Shown: positions 25,709 to 34,418, numbered from the stretch's first letter. The stretch is 64,000 bases of DNA from Acidimicrobiaceae bacterium (GCA_003155135.1 PMFN01000030.1:7772-71771), one strand, 5' to 3'. The notes: generated by a model not told the origin, from the letters alone. Translations and numbers: made by a program.

Positions 25709-27091
25709 CTAGACCTGCTTGATGTTGTCGAAGCGTGCGTACTGGCTCAAGAAGGCCAGGTCGGCCTTGCCAGTCGGTCCGTTTCGGTGCTTGGCCACGA
25801 TCACCTCGGCCATGCCACGGCGGTCGAGGGCGGTGCCCTCGGGGTCGTAGGCCTCCTCCCGGTAGATGAACAGCACCACGTCGGCGTCCTGTTCAAGGGA
25901 GCCCGACTCACGCAGGTCCGAGAGCATCGGGCGCTTGTCCTGGCGCGCTTCGAGCCCTCGTGAGAGCTGGGAGAGGGCCACCACCGGGCACTCCAGCTCA
26001 CGGGCCAGGATCTTCAGGCCACGGCTGATCTCTGCCACTTCGACTTGGCGGTTCTCGGCCCGCACCCGCCCGGTCATCAGCTGGAGGTAGTCGACGACCA
26101 CGAGCGCGAGGTCGCCCTGGACCTTCTTCAGCCGCCGGGCCCGGCCGCGAATGTCCATCACCGTCAGGTTCGGGTTGTCGTCGATGAAGATCGGCGCGTT
26201 GGAGAGCCGGCTGAGCGAGTTCGACACGCGCACCCAGTCCGCGTCCTGTAGCCGACCGGTCCGCATCCTCTGGGCATCGACCCGGGCCTCGGACGAGAGC
26301 AGTCGCTGGGTGAGCTCGAGGTGGCTCATCTCGAGGGAGAAGAGGAGCGCTGGGCGCTGCAGCTCGATGCCCACATGGGCGAGCATGCCGAGGGCGAGGC
26401 TGGTCTTTCCCATGGCGGGCCGGGCCCCGACGATGGTCAGGCTCGACGCCTGCAGCCCGGCGAGGATGTGGTCGAGGTCGTTGTAGCCGGTCGCCACACC
26501 GGTGACGGTGCCCGAATGCGCGGCGATCTCCTCGATGCGGTCGAGGCTCGGGCCGAGCAGGTCCTTGAGCGGGACCAGGGTGTCCGCCGTGCGGCGCTCC
26601 CCCACGTCGAAGACCAGGCGCTCTGCCTCGTCCACCGCTCCGGCCACGTCCTCGGGGACGCTGTAGCCGATCTCGGCGATCTGGCCGGCCACGCCGACGA
26701 GCCGGCGCAATAGCGCGTGCTCCTCGACGATGCGGGCGTAGTGCAGGGCGTTCGCAGTCGACGGCGTCGAGATCTGCAGCGACAGGAGGACGCCGGGGTC
26801 TCCGACGACCTCCATCAGCCCCGATCGGTTCAGCTCGTCGGTGACGGTGACGGCGTCGACCGGCTCACCACGGGCGAAGAGTGCCGCGATGGCGGCGAAG
26901 ATGTGGCCGTGGGCGGGCTTGTAGAAGTCGTCGGGCGAGCAGATCTCGACTGCGGCCGCGGTGGCGTCACTCGACAGGAGCATCGCACCGAGGACGGATT
27001 CCTCCGCCTCGAGGTTGTGCGGAGGTACTCGGGGACCGCTGCTGGCGGCCCGCAGATGACGTGGACGGTTGTCTTCGAAGGCCTGAACCAT
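25709..27091 (-). CDS. dnaB: Replicative DNA helicase DnaB
   Basis: The 5'-3' hexameric helicase of the replisome, 460 residues with no intein. The N-terminal collar domain spans about 20-125. The RecA-like domain has Walker [10 protein letters not shown] (222-230), Walker [13 protein letters not shown] and the [15 protein letters not shown] arginine-finger region. ATG 27091 has AAGGGG 4 nt upstream. It lies after the rpsF-ssb-rpsR-rplI run on the same strand but is separated by 251 nt. DciA (56.9 kb) is its probable loader. Confidence 0.97.
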   Translation of the reverse strand: MVQAFEDNRPRHLRAASSGPRVPPHNLEAEESVLGAMLLSSDATAAAVEICSPDDFYKPAHGHIFAAIAALFARGEPVDAVTVTDELNRSGLMEVVGDPGVLLSLQISTPSTANALHYARIVEEHALLRRLVGVAGQIAEIGYSVPEDVAGAVDEAERLVFDVGERRTADTLVPLKDLLGPSLDRIEEIAAHSGTVTGVATGYNDLDHILAGLQASSLTIVGARPAMGKTSLALGMLAHVGIELQRPALLFSLEMSHLELTQRLLSSEARVDAQRMRTGRLQDADWVRVSNSLSRLSNAPIFIDDNPNLTVMDIRGRARRLKKVQGDLALVVVDYLQLMTGRVRAENRQVEVAEISRGLKILARELECPVVALSQLSRGLEARQDKRPMLSDLRESGSLEQDADVVLFIYREEAYDPEGTALDRRGMAEVIVAKHRNGPTGKADLAFLSQYARFDNIKQV

Positions 27092-27187
27092 GGTCCCCTT
27101 ACCCTGCTCGAAATGCCCTGTGCGAAGTAAGGGGCGCAACTTGGGGATTCATGTACCAAAAACCCTGCTCGCACCTGTGGAGAAACG

Positions 27188-27203
27188 GTGGACGGCCGTC
27201 CAC
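27188..27203. repeat. Perfect 16-bp palindrome upstream of dnaB
   Basis: GTGGACGGCCGTCCAC is fully self-complementary and lies about 100 nt before dnaB, between the rplI stop and the dnaB start. Each half carries the GTCCAC core shared with DnaA boxes. It could be a regulatory site for dnaB or a chance GC palindrome. Confidence 0.4.
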
Positions 27204-27322
27204 GGGCTGGGGACGTTCGTGGACTGGGCGCGCGGGCATGGCGCAATGCTGCCATCGGGTTGTCACACGCCTGTGGATCCACGGCGCACGAGGGAAGCGG
27301 GGTGCTGTGCGCTACGCGGGAG

Positions 27323-27340
27323 GGCGGCCGGAGGGCCGCC
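27323..27340 (-). terminator. Hairpin after rplI
   Basis: GGCGGCC (27323-27329) and GGCCGCC (27334-27340) form a 7-bp stem with a GGAG loop, starting 2 nt after the rplI stop on the minus strand. No U-tract follows. It may end or attenuate the ribosomal operon before dnaB. Confidence 0.5.
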
Positions 27341-27342
27341 GA

Positions 27343-27792
27343 TCAGTCGCCGGCGCTGACTTCGACGGTCACCACCGTGGCGATGTCGCCGAAGAGGTGC
27401 ACCGGGATCTCAAAGGTCCCGACGGTCTTGATCGGCTCCTCCAAGATGAAGTGGTGGCGATCGACCTCGACCCCCTTTTGCTCCTGGACGGCTTTCGCGA
27501 TGTCGGCACCGGTGACCGAGCCGAAGAGCCGGCCACCGGTGCCGGCTCGTGCCGGGACGAGGACGTGGGCACCGGCGAGCACCTTGGCCTGGGCCTCGGC
27601 CGCGCCGCGGTCCTTCGCTTCGCGCAGGTCACGGGTGCGGCGCATGGAGGCCGCCTGGGCGCTGACGCCGTCGGTGGCGAGCATCGCCTTGCCACCGGGC
27701 AGGAGGTAGTTGCGGGCGAAGCCTCCGGCCACGTCCACGATGTCCCCGCGCCGGCCGACGCCGGCGATGTCGTCTCGCAACAGGACGCGCAT
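27343..27792 (-). CDS. rplI: 50S ribosomal protein L9
   Basis: A 149-residue L9 that binds domain V of 23S rRNA through its N-terminal domain. The start VLLRDDIAGVGRRGDIVDVAGGFARNYLLPGGKA is the family signature, followed by the long connecting helix and the C-terminal domain (FGSVTGADIAKAV). Its ATG shares its A with the rpsR TAA (TAATG), so translation is coupled. It is the last gene of the rpsF operon. Confidence 0.96.
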   Translation of the reverse strand: MRVLLRDDIAGVGRRGDIVDVAGGFARNYLLPGGKAMLATDGVSAQAASMRRTRDLREAKDRGAAEAQAKVLAGAHVLVPARAGTGGRLFGSVTGADIAKAVQEQKGVEVDRHHFILEEPIKTVGTFEIPVHLFGDIATVVTVEVSAGD

Positions 27793-28247
27793 TAGGCGTC
27801 CCCGTCACTGTCGGCCGCCACCGGGGCGAGTTCTTCGGTCACGGGCTTGGAGACGTCGGCGACCAGCACGTCAGCCAGGGTCGCCCCGTCGTCGGCCGAC
27901 CCGCGCTCGCCGCGCGGCTCGCGAGAGCCGCGGTCACCCCGGTCGCCGCGCCCGCCGCGTCCGCCGGGGCGCTCGGTGACGGTGCGCTGGGTGTAAGGCA
28001 GAAGGACCAGCTCACGAGCCGTCTTGATGGCCTCGGCGATGGCCCGCTGGTGCTGGGCGCAGTTGCCCGTCACGCGACGCGAGCGGATCTTGCCTCGGTC
28101 GCTCATGTACTTGCGCAGTGCGTTGACGTCCTTGTAGTCGACCCACTCGACCTTGTCACGGCACATCGCACAGGGCTTCTTCTTGACTCTGCGGTTCAGA
28201 TCCTTCGGCGCGCGTCGCGTGCCGCCTCGGTAGTTGCTGCGTGCCAT
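27792..28247 (-). CDS. rpsR: 30S ribosomal protein S18 with long C-terminal extension
   Basis: Residues 1-90 are a normal S18, including zinc-type ligands C26, C29, C63 and H66 (CAMC ... CAQH), so this is a C+ paralogue. S18 is normally 75-85 residues, but this one is 151. The extra 60 residues are an Arg/Gly-rich stretch with [13 protein letters not shown], then a strongly acidic Ala/Val tail ending DSDGDA. The tail is in frame, overlaps the rplI start and keeps coding composition, so it is not a sequencing artefact at the stop. Confidence 0.93.
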   Translation of the reverse strand: MARSNYRGGTRRAPKDLNRRVKKKPCAMCRDKVEWVDYKDVNALRKYMSDRGKIRSRRVTGNCAQHQRAIAEAIKTARELVLLPYTQRTVTERPGGRGGRGDRGDRGSREPRGERGSADDGATLADVLVADVSKPVTEELAPVAADSDGDA

Positions 28248-28249
28248 GA

Positions 28250-28708
28250 CTAGAAGGGCTCCTCGTCGTATCCGTAGCCGGGGGCCTCCGCCTTGGGCGG
28301 GGCAGCGGCCGGTCGGCTGCCGCCCCGTGCTCCCTCGGAGGGTCCACGGCGCTCATTCCTGGTGATCTGTGCTGTCGCCCAGCGGAGCGACGGGCCGACC
28401 TCGTCGGCCACGACCTCGATCTTCGAGCGCTTGTCGCCGTCGGAGGTCTCCCAGCTGCGCTGCTCGAGGCGGCCGGTGACCACCACGCGCGAGCCCTTCT
28501 GGATGCTCTCGCTCACGTTTTCGGCCATCTCACGCCAGCACACGATGTCGAAGAAGCTGACCTGCTCCTCCCACTCCTGGGTCTGGCGGTTCTGCCACCG
28601 GCGGTTCACGGCGAGCCCGAAGCTCGCCGTGGGCTGGCCGGAGTTGGTGAAGCGCAGCTCGGGGTCCCGGGTCACGTTGCCCACGAGCGTGATGGAGTTG
28701 TCAGCCAT
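28250..28708 (-). CDS. ssb: Single-stranded DNA-binding protein
   Basis: A 152-residue SSB that coats single strands at the fork. The OB fold covers about residues 1-110 ([33 protein letters not shown]). A Gly/Ala/Pro linker follows and the C-terminal acidic tip DEEPF binds partner proteins. It sits between rpsF and rpsR in the usual operon; its stop is 2 nt from the rpsR start. Confidence 0.96.
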   Translation of the reverse strand: MADNSITLVGNVTRDPELRFTNSGQPTASFGLAVNRRWQNRQTQEWEEQVSFFDIVCWREMAENVSESIQKGSRVVVTGRLEQRSWETSDGDKRSKIEVVADEVGPSLRWATAQITRNERRGPSEGARGGSRPAAAPPKAEAPGYGYDEEPF

Positions 28709-28719
28709 GTCGGCTCCGA

Positions 28720-29124
28720 TCAGCTGGCGGCCGGCTCGGGGGCCGGCTCGACGGGTGCGGTGGCAGTGGGCTTGGACGCCGCGGGGCGCGACGAGCCGGA
28801 CTTGGCGGGGGCGCTGGCCCGGCGGGTGCCGGCGACCTTGTCCGGCAGGCGGATGATCTTGTGGCGCATGACCTCGTCGGCGAGCGAGAGGAACCGCCCG
28901 AGCTCGGCGACCGTCTGCGGCTCGCCCGTGAACTCGATGAGCAGGTAGTAGCCCTCGCGCTTGTGGTTCACCTCGTAGGCGAACTGCCGGCGACCCCAGC
29001 GCTCGACCGCTCCCGGGTTGCCGCCGTTGGCACGAACCGTCTCGAGCGCCCGGTCGACCACCGCTTGGATGAGCGGCGGCTCGGTGCTCGCATCGAAAAT
29101 GACCATGACTTCGTAGGGCCGCAT
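28720..29124 (-). CDS. rpsF: 30S ribosomal protein S6
   Basis: S6, which pairs with S18 on the small subunit platform. Residues 1-96 are the standard fold (MRPYEVMVIFDAS ... YEVNHKREGYYLLIEF). The last 38 residues are an Ala/Pro/Lys-rich tail. GGAGGGAGGTGAG lies upstream of ATG 29124. It is first in the rpsF-ssb-rpsR-rplI operon; both members of the S6-S18 pair have low-complexity tails here. Confidence 0.95.
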   Translation of the reverse strand: MRPYEVMVIFDASTEPPLIQAVVDRALETVRANGGNPGAVERWGRRQFAYEVNHKREGYYLLIEFTGEPQTVAELGRFLSLADEVMRHKIIRLPDKVAGTRRASAPAKSGSSRPAASKPTATAPVEPAPEPAAS

Positions 29125-29146
29125 GTGCGGCTCACCTCCCTCCGGA

Positions 29147-29182
29147 CCGGGCGGGTATCGCCCGGGCCCCGCCGGTGCGGGG
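29147..29182 (-). promoter_or_regulatory. Two hairpins in the rpsF leader, possible S6:S18 autoregulatory site
   Basis: On the mRNA strand CCCCGC-ACCG-GCGGGG (29182-29167) is followed after 1 nt by CCGGGCG-ATACC-CGCCCGG (29165-29147), ending 22 nt before the rpsF start. The first loop contains CCG, the trinucleotide reported in rpsF leaders that bind S6:S18. A match to that motif is a suggestion only; the bulge arrangement was not established. Confidence 0.35.
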
Positions 29183-29261
29183 CAGGGTGTCGTTCACATG
29201 CCAGAGAAGAGATCCCCGGCCGACTGGGAGATGTTAGCCGAGTTGGACCAGGGCCGATCCC

Positions 29262-30119
29262 TCAGGCGGTGGCGTCCCCCGGGGGGTCGAAGGCACGACC
29301 GAGGTCGGCGGTGGTGTGGTAGCTCTCCTCATCGGACGGGTAGTCCCCGCTGCGCACGTCGGAGGCGAAGGCCGCGATGGCCTCGGCGGCGACGCTGCGC
29401 AGGTCGGCGTAGCGCCGGACGAACTTGGCCGGCTTCGCGTCCCCGAGGCCGAGCAGGTCGTGGAAGACCAGCACCTGGCCGTCGGTGTGGGGCCCCGCAC
29501 CGATGCCGATGGTCGGCACGTCGAGCGCGTCGGTGACCGTGCGGGCCACCGAGTCGGGGACCCCCTCCAAGACGATGGCGAAGCAGCCGGCCGCCTCGAG
29601 CGCCTTGGCGGCGTCGAGGAGGGACTGGGCGGCGTCCGCGCTCTTGGCCTGGACCCGGTAGCCGCCCATGGCGAGCACCGACTGCGGGGTGAGCCCGAGA
29701 TGCCCCATGACCGGGATCTCCGCCCCGATGATGGCCTCGATGGCACCGAGCCGGGCACGACCACCTTCGAGCTTTATGCACTGCGCGCCGGCTCGCACGA
29801 GACGTGCCGCGTTGCGCACTGTCTCCTCTCGGCTCACGTGGTAGCTCATCCAGGGCATGTCGCCGACCACGAGGCAGCGGGGGCGGGCCCTCGCCACGGC
29901 GGCCACGTGGTGGGCCATGTCGTCGATGGTGACCGAGATGGTGTCCTCGTAGCCGAGGACGTTGTTGGCGACCGAGTCACCGACGAGGAGGATGTCGACG
30001 CCCGCGGCGTCGACGATGCGCGCGCTCGGGGTGTCATAGGCCGTCACCATGACGAGCGGCGCTGCGCCCTTCGAGCGCTTGGCGGCCCGGACGTCGACGA
30101 CGGTGACCGGGGTGCTCAC
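29262..30119 (-). CDS. panB: 3-methyl-2-oxobutanoate hydroxymethyltransferase
   Basis: Ketopantoate hydroxymethyltransferase, first step of pantothenate/CoA synthesis; 285 residues. Recognisable blocks: LVMVTAYDTPSARIVDAAG, the metal-binding LVGDSVANNVLGYEDT, the substrate region KLEGGRARLG, and GIGAGPHTDGQVLVFHDLLGL. The GTG start at 30119 overlaps the stop of the DUF5318 gene (GTGA), so it is coupled to it. No other pantothenate gene is nearby. Confidence 0.95.
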   Translation of the reverse strand: MSTPVTVVDVRAAKRSKGAAPLVMVTAYDTPSARIVDAAGVDILLVGDSVANNVLGYEDTISVTIDDMAHHVAAVARARPRCLVVGDMPWMSYHVSREETVRNAARLVRAGAQCIKLEGGRARLGAIEAIIGAEIPVMGHLGLTPQSVLAMGGYRVQAKSADAAQSLLDAAKALEAAGCFAIVLEGVPDSVARTVTDALDVPTIGIGAGPHTDGQVLVFHDLLGLGDAKPAKFVRRYADLRSVAAEAIAAFASDVRSGDYPSDEESYHTTADLGRAFDPPGDATA

Positions 30120-30553
30120 GTGGAGGACTCCCGGGTCCGCTTGGCCCTCGGGGTGCGCCCGCCGGCGGGGTACTTGCGGGTGAGGTGGTGCCAGGCGCAC
30201 TGCGGGCACACCTCGACGTCGTAGCAGAGCACGGGCTCCTCCCGGCGCCGGAGCCGGTTGAGCTCGGTCTTGGTGCCCGGGCACCGGCCGCCGGGTGGGA
30301 GGCGGGCGCCGAAGACGTAGGTGACCTCGACGGTGGTGGTCTCTTCGCAGATCGGGCAGTCCTCGCCCGTCGTCTTGCCGATGTTGCGCGCCGCGCGGAG
30401 CAGCTCGGGATGGGCGTCGCAGACGTCCTCTTTCATGCGGCGGCCGGCCTTCACCTCGCGTACGACTGCGTTGCGGGCCAGCCGGTACTCGACGGCGGCC
30501 TCTTGGGCCCGCTCGCCAACCTTTGATGCCCCCGGTCGGGAGGTCATGGTCAC
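30116..30553 (-). CDS. DUF5318 family zinc-ribbon-like protein
   Basis: A 145-residue actinobacterial protein resembling DUF5318. Two cysteine pairs, CPICEE and CPQCAWHH, suggest a zinc ribbon; the N-terminal region is helical and basic. Function unknown. From memory the family lies beside padR/ino1 and the rpsF operon in mycobacteria, as it does here. The GTG start at 30553 is fixed by the leaderless -10 element 6 nt upstream rather than by ATG 30547. Confidence 0.82.
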   Translation of the reverse strand: MTMTSRPGASKVGERAQEAAVEYRLARNAVVREVKAGRRMKEDVCDAHPELLRAARNIGKTTGEDCPICEETTTVEVTYVFGARLPPGGRCPGTKTELNRLRRREEPVLCYDVEVCPQCAWHHLTRKYPAGGRTPRAKRTRESST

Positions 30554-30559
30554 GCCAAC

Positions 30560-30565
30560 ACGCTA
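30560..30565 (-). promoter_or_regulatory. -10 element for DUF5318-panB, leaderless
   Basis: TAGCGT on the minus strand ends 6 nt before GTG 30553. Confidence 0.5.
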
Positions 30566-30622
30566 GTGCCCACCTCCCCGTTCGGCAGCGGTTCGTCGCG
30601 CGGCGGGCGGTGCGGGGGGTGA

Positions 30623-30652
30623 TTGCATTTCGCTATATCGATCCGATATAGT
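30623..30652 (+). promoter_or_regulatory. padR promoter
   Basis: TTGCAT (30623-30628) and TATAGT (30647-30652) are spaced by 18 nt, and the -10 ends 7 nt before GTG 30660. The operator repeat at 30633-30651 fills the spacer and most of the -10. Confidence 0.5.
30633..30651. promoter_or_regulatory. PadR operator candidate
   Basis: CTATATCG-ATC-CGATATAG is a perfect 8-3-8 inverted repeat, AT-rich in a GC-rich genome. It sits on the padR promoter just before the coding start. The position fits autorepression by the encoded PadR protein and possibly control of ino1. Confidence 0.7.
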
Positions 30653-30659
30653 GGTCCGC

Positions 30660-31331
30660 GTGTTGGACATGGCAATCCTGGGTCTCCTCGAAGAGCGCGA
30701 GCTCCACGGCTATGAGATCCGTCGGCAGCTGCGCGACCAGCTGGGCCTGCTCGCCAACGTCTCGTTCGGCTCTCTCTATCCGGCGCTCAACCGCCTGGAG
30801 AAGGCCGGTGCGGTCGAAGCGGTTGACGCCTCGGCCGAATCCGCAACCGTCGTCACCCCGGCCACCGGCTCGCTCTCGGGCGAGTGGGCGGCCCTGCGGG
30901 CGCGCCGGCACTCAAGCCCCCGGGGGCGGCGGTCGCGCAAGGTCTTCCGGATCACCCCCTCCGGCCGCCAGCTCTTCGTCGAGCTGCTTGCCGACCAAGG
31001 GAGCGCCGAGGACGCCCGCAGCTTCGGGCTGCGGCTGGCGTTCGCCCGCTACCTCGCCCCGGGCGCGCGCTTGGCCCTCCTCGAGCGCCGCCGGGCCCAG
31101 CTGGTCCAACGCCTGGACGAGATCGCCCACGCGAAGAACGACAACGAGCTCGACGTCTACGCGCGCTCGGTGGTCGAGCACACGACCGAGAGCGTCGCCC
31201 AGGACATCGCCTGGCTGGACCGCCTGCTCGCCACCGAGCGCAGCGACGGCCAGGCGAGCACACAGGAGCGCAGCACCGTGGCGGTGCGGCAAGGCCTCGA
31301 GCCACGCCGAGCCGTCCAGACCGAGCACTGA
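30660..31331 (+). CDS. PadR family transcriptional regulator
   Basis: A 223-residue regulator with a PadR winged helix (LDMAILGLLEERELHGYEIRRQLRDQLGLLANVSFGSLYPALNRLEKAGAVEA). It has an insert before the wing (residues about 60-95, Ala/Ser/Arg-rich) and a C-terminal helical dimer domain. GTG 30660 is chosen because the typical PadR start VLDMAILGLL begins there and the -10 element lies 7 nt upstream. It lies 27 nt before ino1 on the same strand; padR-ino1 adjacency also occurs in mycobacteria. Confidence 0.88.
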   Translation: MLDMAILGLLEERELHGYEIRRQLRDQLGLLANVSFGSLYPALNRLEKAGAVEAVDASAESATVVTPATGSLSGEWAALRARRHSSPRGRRSRKVFRITPSGRQLFVELLADQGSAEDARSFGLRLAFARYLAPGARLALLERRRAQLVQRLDEIAHAKNDNELDVYARSVVEHTTESVAQDIAWLDRLLATERSDGQASTQERSTVAVRQGLEPRRAVQTEH

Positions 31332-31358
31332 GCCGCAAGGCCGGAAGGAGAAAAGACA

Positions 31359-32456
31359 ATGGGAACCATTCGACTGGCGATCGCCGGGGTTGGCAACTGC
31401 GCCAGCTCACTGATCCAGGGCATCGCCTACTACCACGACGCTGACCCGGCCGACATCGTGCCGGGTCTCATGCACGTCGAGCTCGGCGGCTACCACGTGC
31501 GCGACCTCGAGCCCGTCGTGGCGTTCGACGTCGACGCGACGAAGGTGGGCGCCGACCTCGGCAAGGCGATCTTCGCCGGCCACAACAACACAGTGCGCTT
31601 CGCCGAGGTCGGCGACCTCGGCGTGAGCGTCCAGCGCGGCCCGACCCTCGACGGCCTCGGCAAGTACTACCGCGACGTGGTCGAAGAGTCCCCGGCCCCT
31701 GCCGTCGACGTGGCCAAGGCCCTGCGCGATTCGGGTGCCGACGTGCTCGTCGCCTACCTCCCGGTCGGTTCCGAGCAGGCGCAGCGCTACTACGCCGAGG
31801 CCTGCCTCGAGGCCAAAGTGGCCTTCGTCAACGCCATCCCGGTCTTCATCGCCTCGGACCCGGTCTGGGCGAAGCGCTTCCGCGACGCCGGCGTGCCCAT
31901 CGTCGGTGACGACATCAAGAGCCAGGTGGGCGCCACCATCGTCCACCGGGTGCTCACCCGCCTCTTCGAGGACCGAGGGCTCGCGCTCGACCACACATAC
32001 CAGCTGAACGTGGGCGGCAACATGGACTTCCGCAACATGCTCGAGCGTGACCGGCTCGAGTCGAAGAAGGTCTCGAAAACCCAGGCGGTCACCAGCCAGA
32101 TCGAGAACACCGTGCTGCCCGCCGACGACATCCACATCGGTCCTTCGGACCACGTCCCGTGGCTCGCCGACCGCAAGTGGGCCTACATCCGCATGGAGGG
32201 TCGCAACTTCGGCGACGTGCCGCTCAACCTCGAGCTGAAGCTCGAGGTCTGGGACTCGCCGAACTCCGCCGGCGTCATCATCGACGCGGTGCGCTGCGCC
32301 AAGCTGGCCCTCGACCGCGGCATCGGGGGCCCCCTCGTCGGCCCGTCTGCCTACTTCATGAAGTCGCCCCCGGTCCAGTACCACGACGACCAGGCCGAGG
32401 CACTGGTCGCCGCGTTCGCCGATGGCGAGCCCGGCCCGGTCTGGCCCGAGGACTGA
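31359..32456 (+). CDS. ino1: Inositol-3-phosphate synthase
   Basis: An NAD-dependent myo-inositol-1-phosphate synthase of 365 residues, the actinobacterial length. It makes inositol phosphate from glucose 6-phosphate for phosphatidylinositol or inositol-based thiols. Nucleotide motif [12 protein letters not shown], then [12 protein letters not shown], and [12 protein letters not shown] of the active-site region. GGAAGGAG precedes the ATG. It is probably co-transcribed with or controlled by the upstream PadR gene. Confidence 0.95.
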   Translation: MGTIRLAIAGVGNCASSLIQGIAYYHDADPADIVPGLMHVELGGYHVRDLEPVVAFDVDATKVGADLGKAIFAGHNNTVRFAEVGDLGVSVQRGPTLDGLGKYYRDVVEESPAPAVDVAKALRDSGADVLVAYLPVGSEQAQRYYAEACLEAKVAFVNAIPVFIASDPVWAKRFRDAGVPIVGDDIKSQVGATIVHRVLTRLFEDRGLALDHTYQLNVGGNMDFRNMLERDRLESKKVSKTQAVTSQIENTVLPADDIHIGPSDHVPWLADRKWAYIRMEGRNFGDVPLNLELKLEVWDSPNSAGVIIDAVRCAKLALDRGIGGPLVGPSAYFMKSPPVQYHDDQAEALVAAFADGEPGPVWPED

Positions 32457-32471
32457 CCACGGCTGCCGTGG
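32457..32471. terminator. Bidirectional hairpin between convergent genes
   Basis: CCACGG-CTG-CCGTGG is a perfect 6-3-6 repeat that fills most of the 18-nt space between the ino1 stop and the stop of the leftward lipoprotein gene. It could end transcription from both sides. No U-tract. Confidence 0.45.
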
Positions 32472-32474
32472 CTC

Positions 32475-32948
32475 TCAGCCCGGGCAGCTCTTCCCGAAGC
32501 CGCTGAGCACCGCCGGGGGCACCATGACATAGGTCACCGCCGAGGCGTTGGTGGGCGGCGTCAGCGGGCAGCCGACATCGGCGGTGCCAATTCCCGTGAC
32601 CCGCCAGCCGCTGGCATCGAGGTGCACGAAGCCATAGCCGCCCTGGAAGGTGGCCTGGTCGGTCGATGTCGGCCCGATGCTGAACTGGGCCCAGGTCGGG
32701 TCAACACTCGAGACGTCGATGTCGGTGATCTCGTAGTTCCCCTGCTCGATGCCTGCCGCAGTGCTGTAGGTGACGATCGCTGCGGTGATGGCGGCCTTGG
32801 GTGACGTCGTCGACGTCGATGCCGGCGCCGTGGTCGACGTGCCGGTCCCCGGCGAAGTCGAGGGCGAGGAGCTGCAGGCGCCGAGCGTGAGCGCGCCGAC
32901 GAGGGCGGCTATGACCAACGTGGCCGTGCGTCGCGCTCGCCCGTGCAT
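32475..32948 (-). CDS. Putative lipoprotein
   Basis: A 157-residue exported protein with an n-region of arginines, a hydrophobic core and lipobox LGAC at residues 22-25, so the cysteine would be lipidated. A Ser/Thr/Pro linker (about 26-50) leads to a small domain with a cysteine pair near the C-terminus (GCPL ... SCPG). No family recognised. AAAGGGGG lies upstream of the ATG. It converges on ino1. Confidence 0.8.
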   Translation of the reverse strand: MHGRARRTATLVIAALVGALTLGACSSSPSTSPGTGTSTTAPASTSTTSPKAAITAAIVTYSTAAGIEQGNYEITDIDVSSVDPTWAQFSIGPTSTDQATFQGGYGFVHLDASGWRVTGIGTADVGCPLTPPTNASAVTYVMVPPAVLSGFGKSCPG

Positions 32949-33002
32949 GCCTGCCCCCTTTCACCTGCATCTTCGCATGATGGCGAAGGACCCTGGTGCG
33001 GC

Positions 33003-34406
33003 TCAGCTGCTCTGTCGGGCCGCCCACCAGGCATCGAGACGGCGACCGGCCTCCTCCTCACCGAGGGGGCCCTCATCCATGCGCAGCTCCATCAGGAAGT
33101 CGAGGGCGTCGCCGACCACACGGCCAGGCGGCACACCGAGGAGCGCCATGACTGCCGTGCCGTCGAGGTCAGGTCGAAGGGCATCGAGTGCCTCGAGCTC
33201 TCGCAGCTCCGCGATCCGGCGCTCGAGCTCGTCCATGCGCCGGCCGAGGGCGCGGGCCTTGGCGGCGTTGCGGGTGGTGCAGTCGCAACGGGTCAGCTCG
33301 TTCAAGCGGTCGAGGAGCGGGCCGGCGTCGCGCACATAGCGTCGCACCGCCTTGTCCGTCCACCCGAGGCGGTAAGTGTGGAACCGCAGGTGCAGCTCCA
33401 CCAACCGAACGACGATGTCGACATCCTCGTTCGGGTACCGCAACGCCTCCATACGCTGGCGCGTCATGCGCGCGCCGACCACCTCGTGGTGGTGGAACGT
33501 CACGCCCCCGGCGGCGAACGCCCGTGTCCTGGGCTTGCCCACGTCATGGAAGAGTGCGGCGAGACGCAGCAGGCGGTCGGGCCTCGTCTTGTCGACGACG
33601 GCCAGTGTGTGCGCGAGCACGTCCTTGTGGCGGTGAACGGGATCCTGTTCGAGTGCGAGGCCCGGCAGCTCGGGCAAGAACTCCTCGGCCAGCCCGGTGT
33701 CGACCACGAACCACAGCCCGACCGAGGGGACCGGCACCATCACCAGTCGGTCGAGCTCGTCACGGATGCGCTCAGCCGAGACGATGGCGAGACGATGGTG
33801 GCCGGCGCGCACGGCGGCCACCAGGTCCTCATCAGGGGTGAGGCCGTAGCGGGCAATGAAGCGAGCGGCGCGCAGCATCCGCAGGGGGTCGTCGTCGAAG
33901 GAGACGTCCGGGTCGAGGGGCGTCCGCAACCGGGCCGCGGCCAGGTCGGCCAGCCCGCCGTAGGGGTCGATGAGCGAGAGGTCGGGGAGGGAGAGCGCCA
34001 TGGCGTTGACCGTGAAGTCGCGCCGCGAGAGGTCAACGGCGATATCGGTGCCGAAGGTCACCGAGGGCTTGCGTGAGTGCGGGCCGTACACCTCGGCTCG
34101 ATGCGTGGTGATCTCGTACTCGCGACCCCCCCGCCGAGAGCCGATGGTGCCGAACCGTTTGCCGGTGGTCCAGACAGCATCGGCCCAGCCCGAGACGAGC
34201 GACTCGATCTGCTCGGGCAGGGCGTCCGTGGTGAGATCGAAGTCCCGTTTGTCGCCGGGCACGGCGAGGTCGTCGGGCAGCAGTGCGTCGCGCACCGATC
34301 CGCCCACGAGATAGAGCGAGTGCCCAGCGGCGCGGAAGCGCTCCGCCAGCTCGTTGGTGGCTTCGACCAGGGGCCGAAACCGCTCGGGGATCGTCCCGGA
34401 CTGCAC
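33003..34406 (-). CDS. pcnA: CCA tRNA nucleotidyltransferase / poly(A) polymerase family
   Basis: A 467-residue nucleotidyltransferase that adds or repairs the CCA end of tRNAs. Head domain LYLVGGSVRDALL, catalytic DFD in KRDFDLTTDA, and RRDFTVNAMAL; then an HD domain with LFHDVGKP and HHHE. This is the PcnA-type fusion normal in actinobacteria. It opens the conserved origin-side cluster and is divergent from the DUF6049 gene over only 54 nt. The GTG start is leaderless. Confidence 0.94.
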   Translation of the reverse strand: MQSGTIPERFRPLVEATNELAERFRAAGHSLYLVGGSVRDALLPDDLAVPGDKRDFDLTTDALPEQIESLVSGWADAVWTTGKRFGTIGSRRGGREYEITTHRAEVYGPHSRKPSVTFGTDIAVDLSRRDFTVNAMALSLPDLSLIDPYGGLADLAAARLRTPLDPDVSFDDDPLRMLRAARFIARYGLTPDEDLVAAVRAGHHRLAIVSAERIRDELDRLVMVPVPSVGLWFVVDTGLAEEFLPELPGLALEQDPVHRHKDVLAHTLAVVDKTRPDRLLRLAALFHDVGKPRTRAFAAGGVTFHHHEVVGARMTRQRMEALRYPNEDVDIVVRLVELHLRFHTYRLGWTDKAVRRYVRDAGPLLDRLNELTRCDCTTRNAAKARALGRRMDELERRIAELRELEALDALRPDLDGTAVMALLGVPPGRVVGDALDFLMELRMDEGPLGEEEAGRRLDAWWAARQSS

Positions 34407-34412
34407 ACGGCC

Positions 34413-34418
34413 ACGGTA
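34413..34418 (-). promoter_or_regulatory. -10 element for pcnA, leaderless
   Basis: TACCGT on the minus strand ends 6 nt before GTG 34406. It faces the divergent DUF6049 promoter 30 nt away. Confidence 0.5.
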
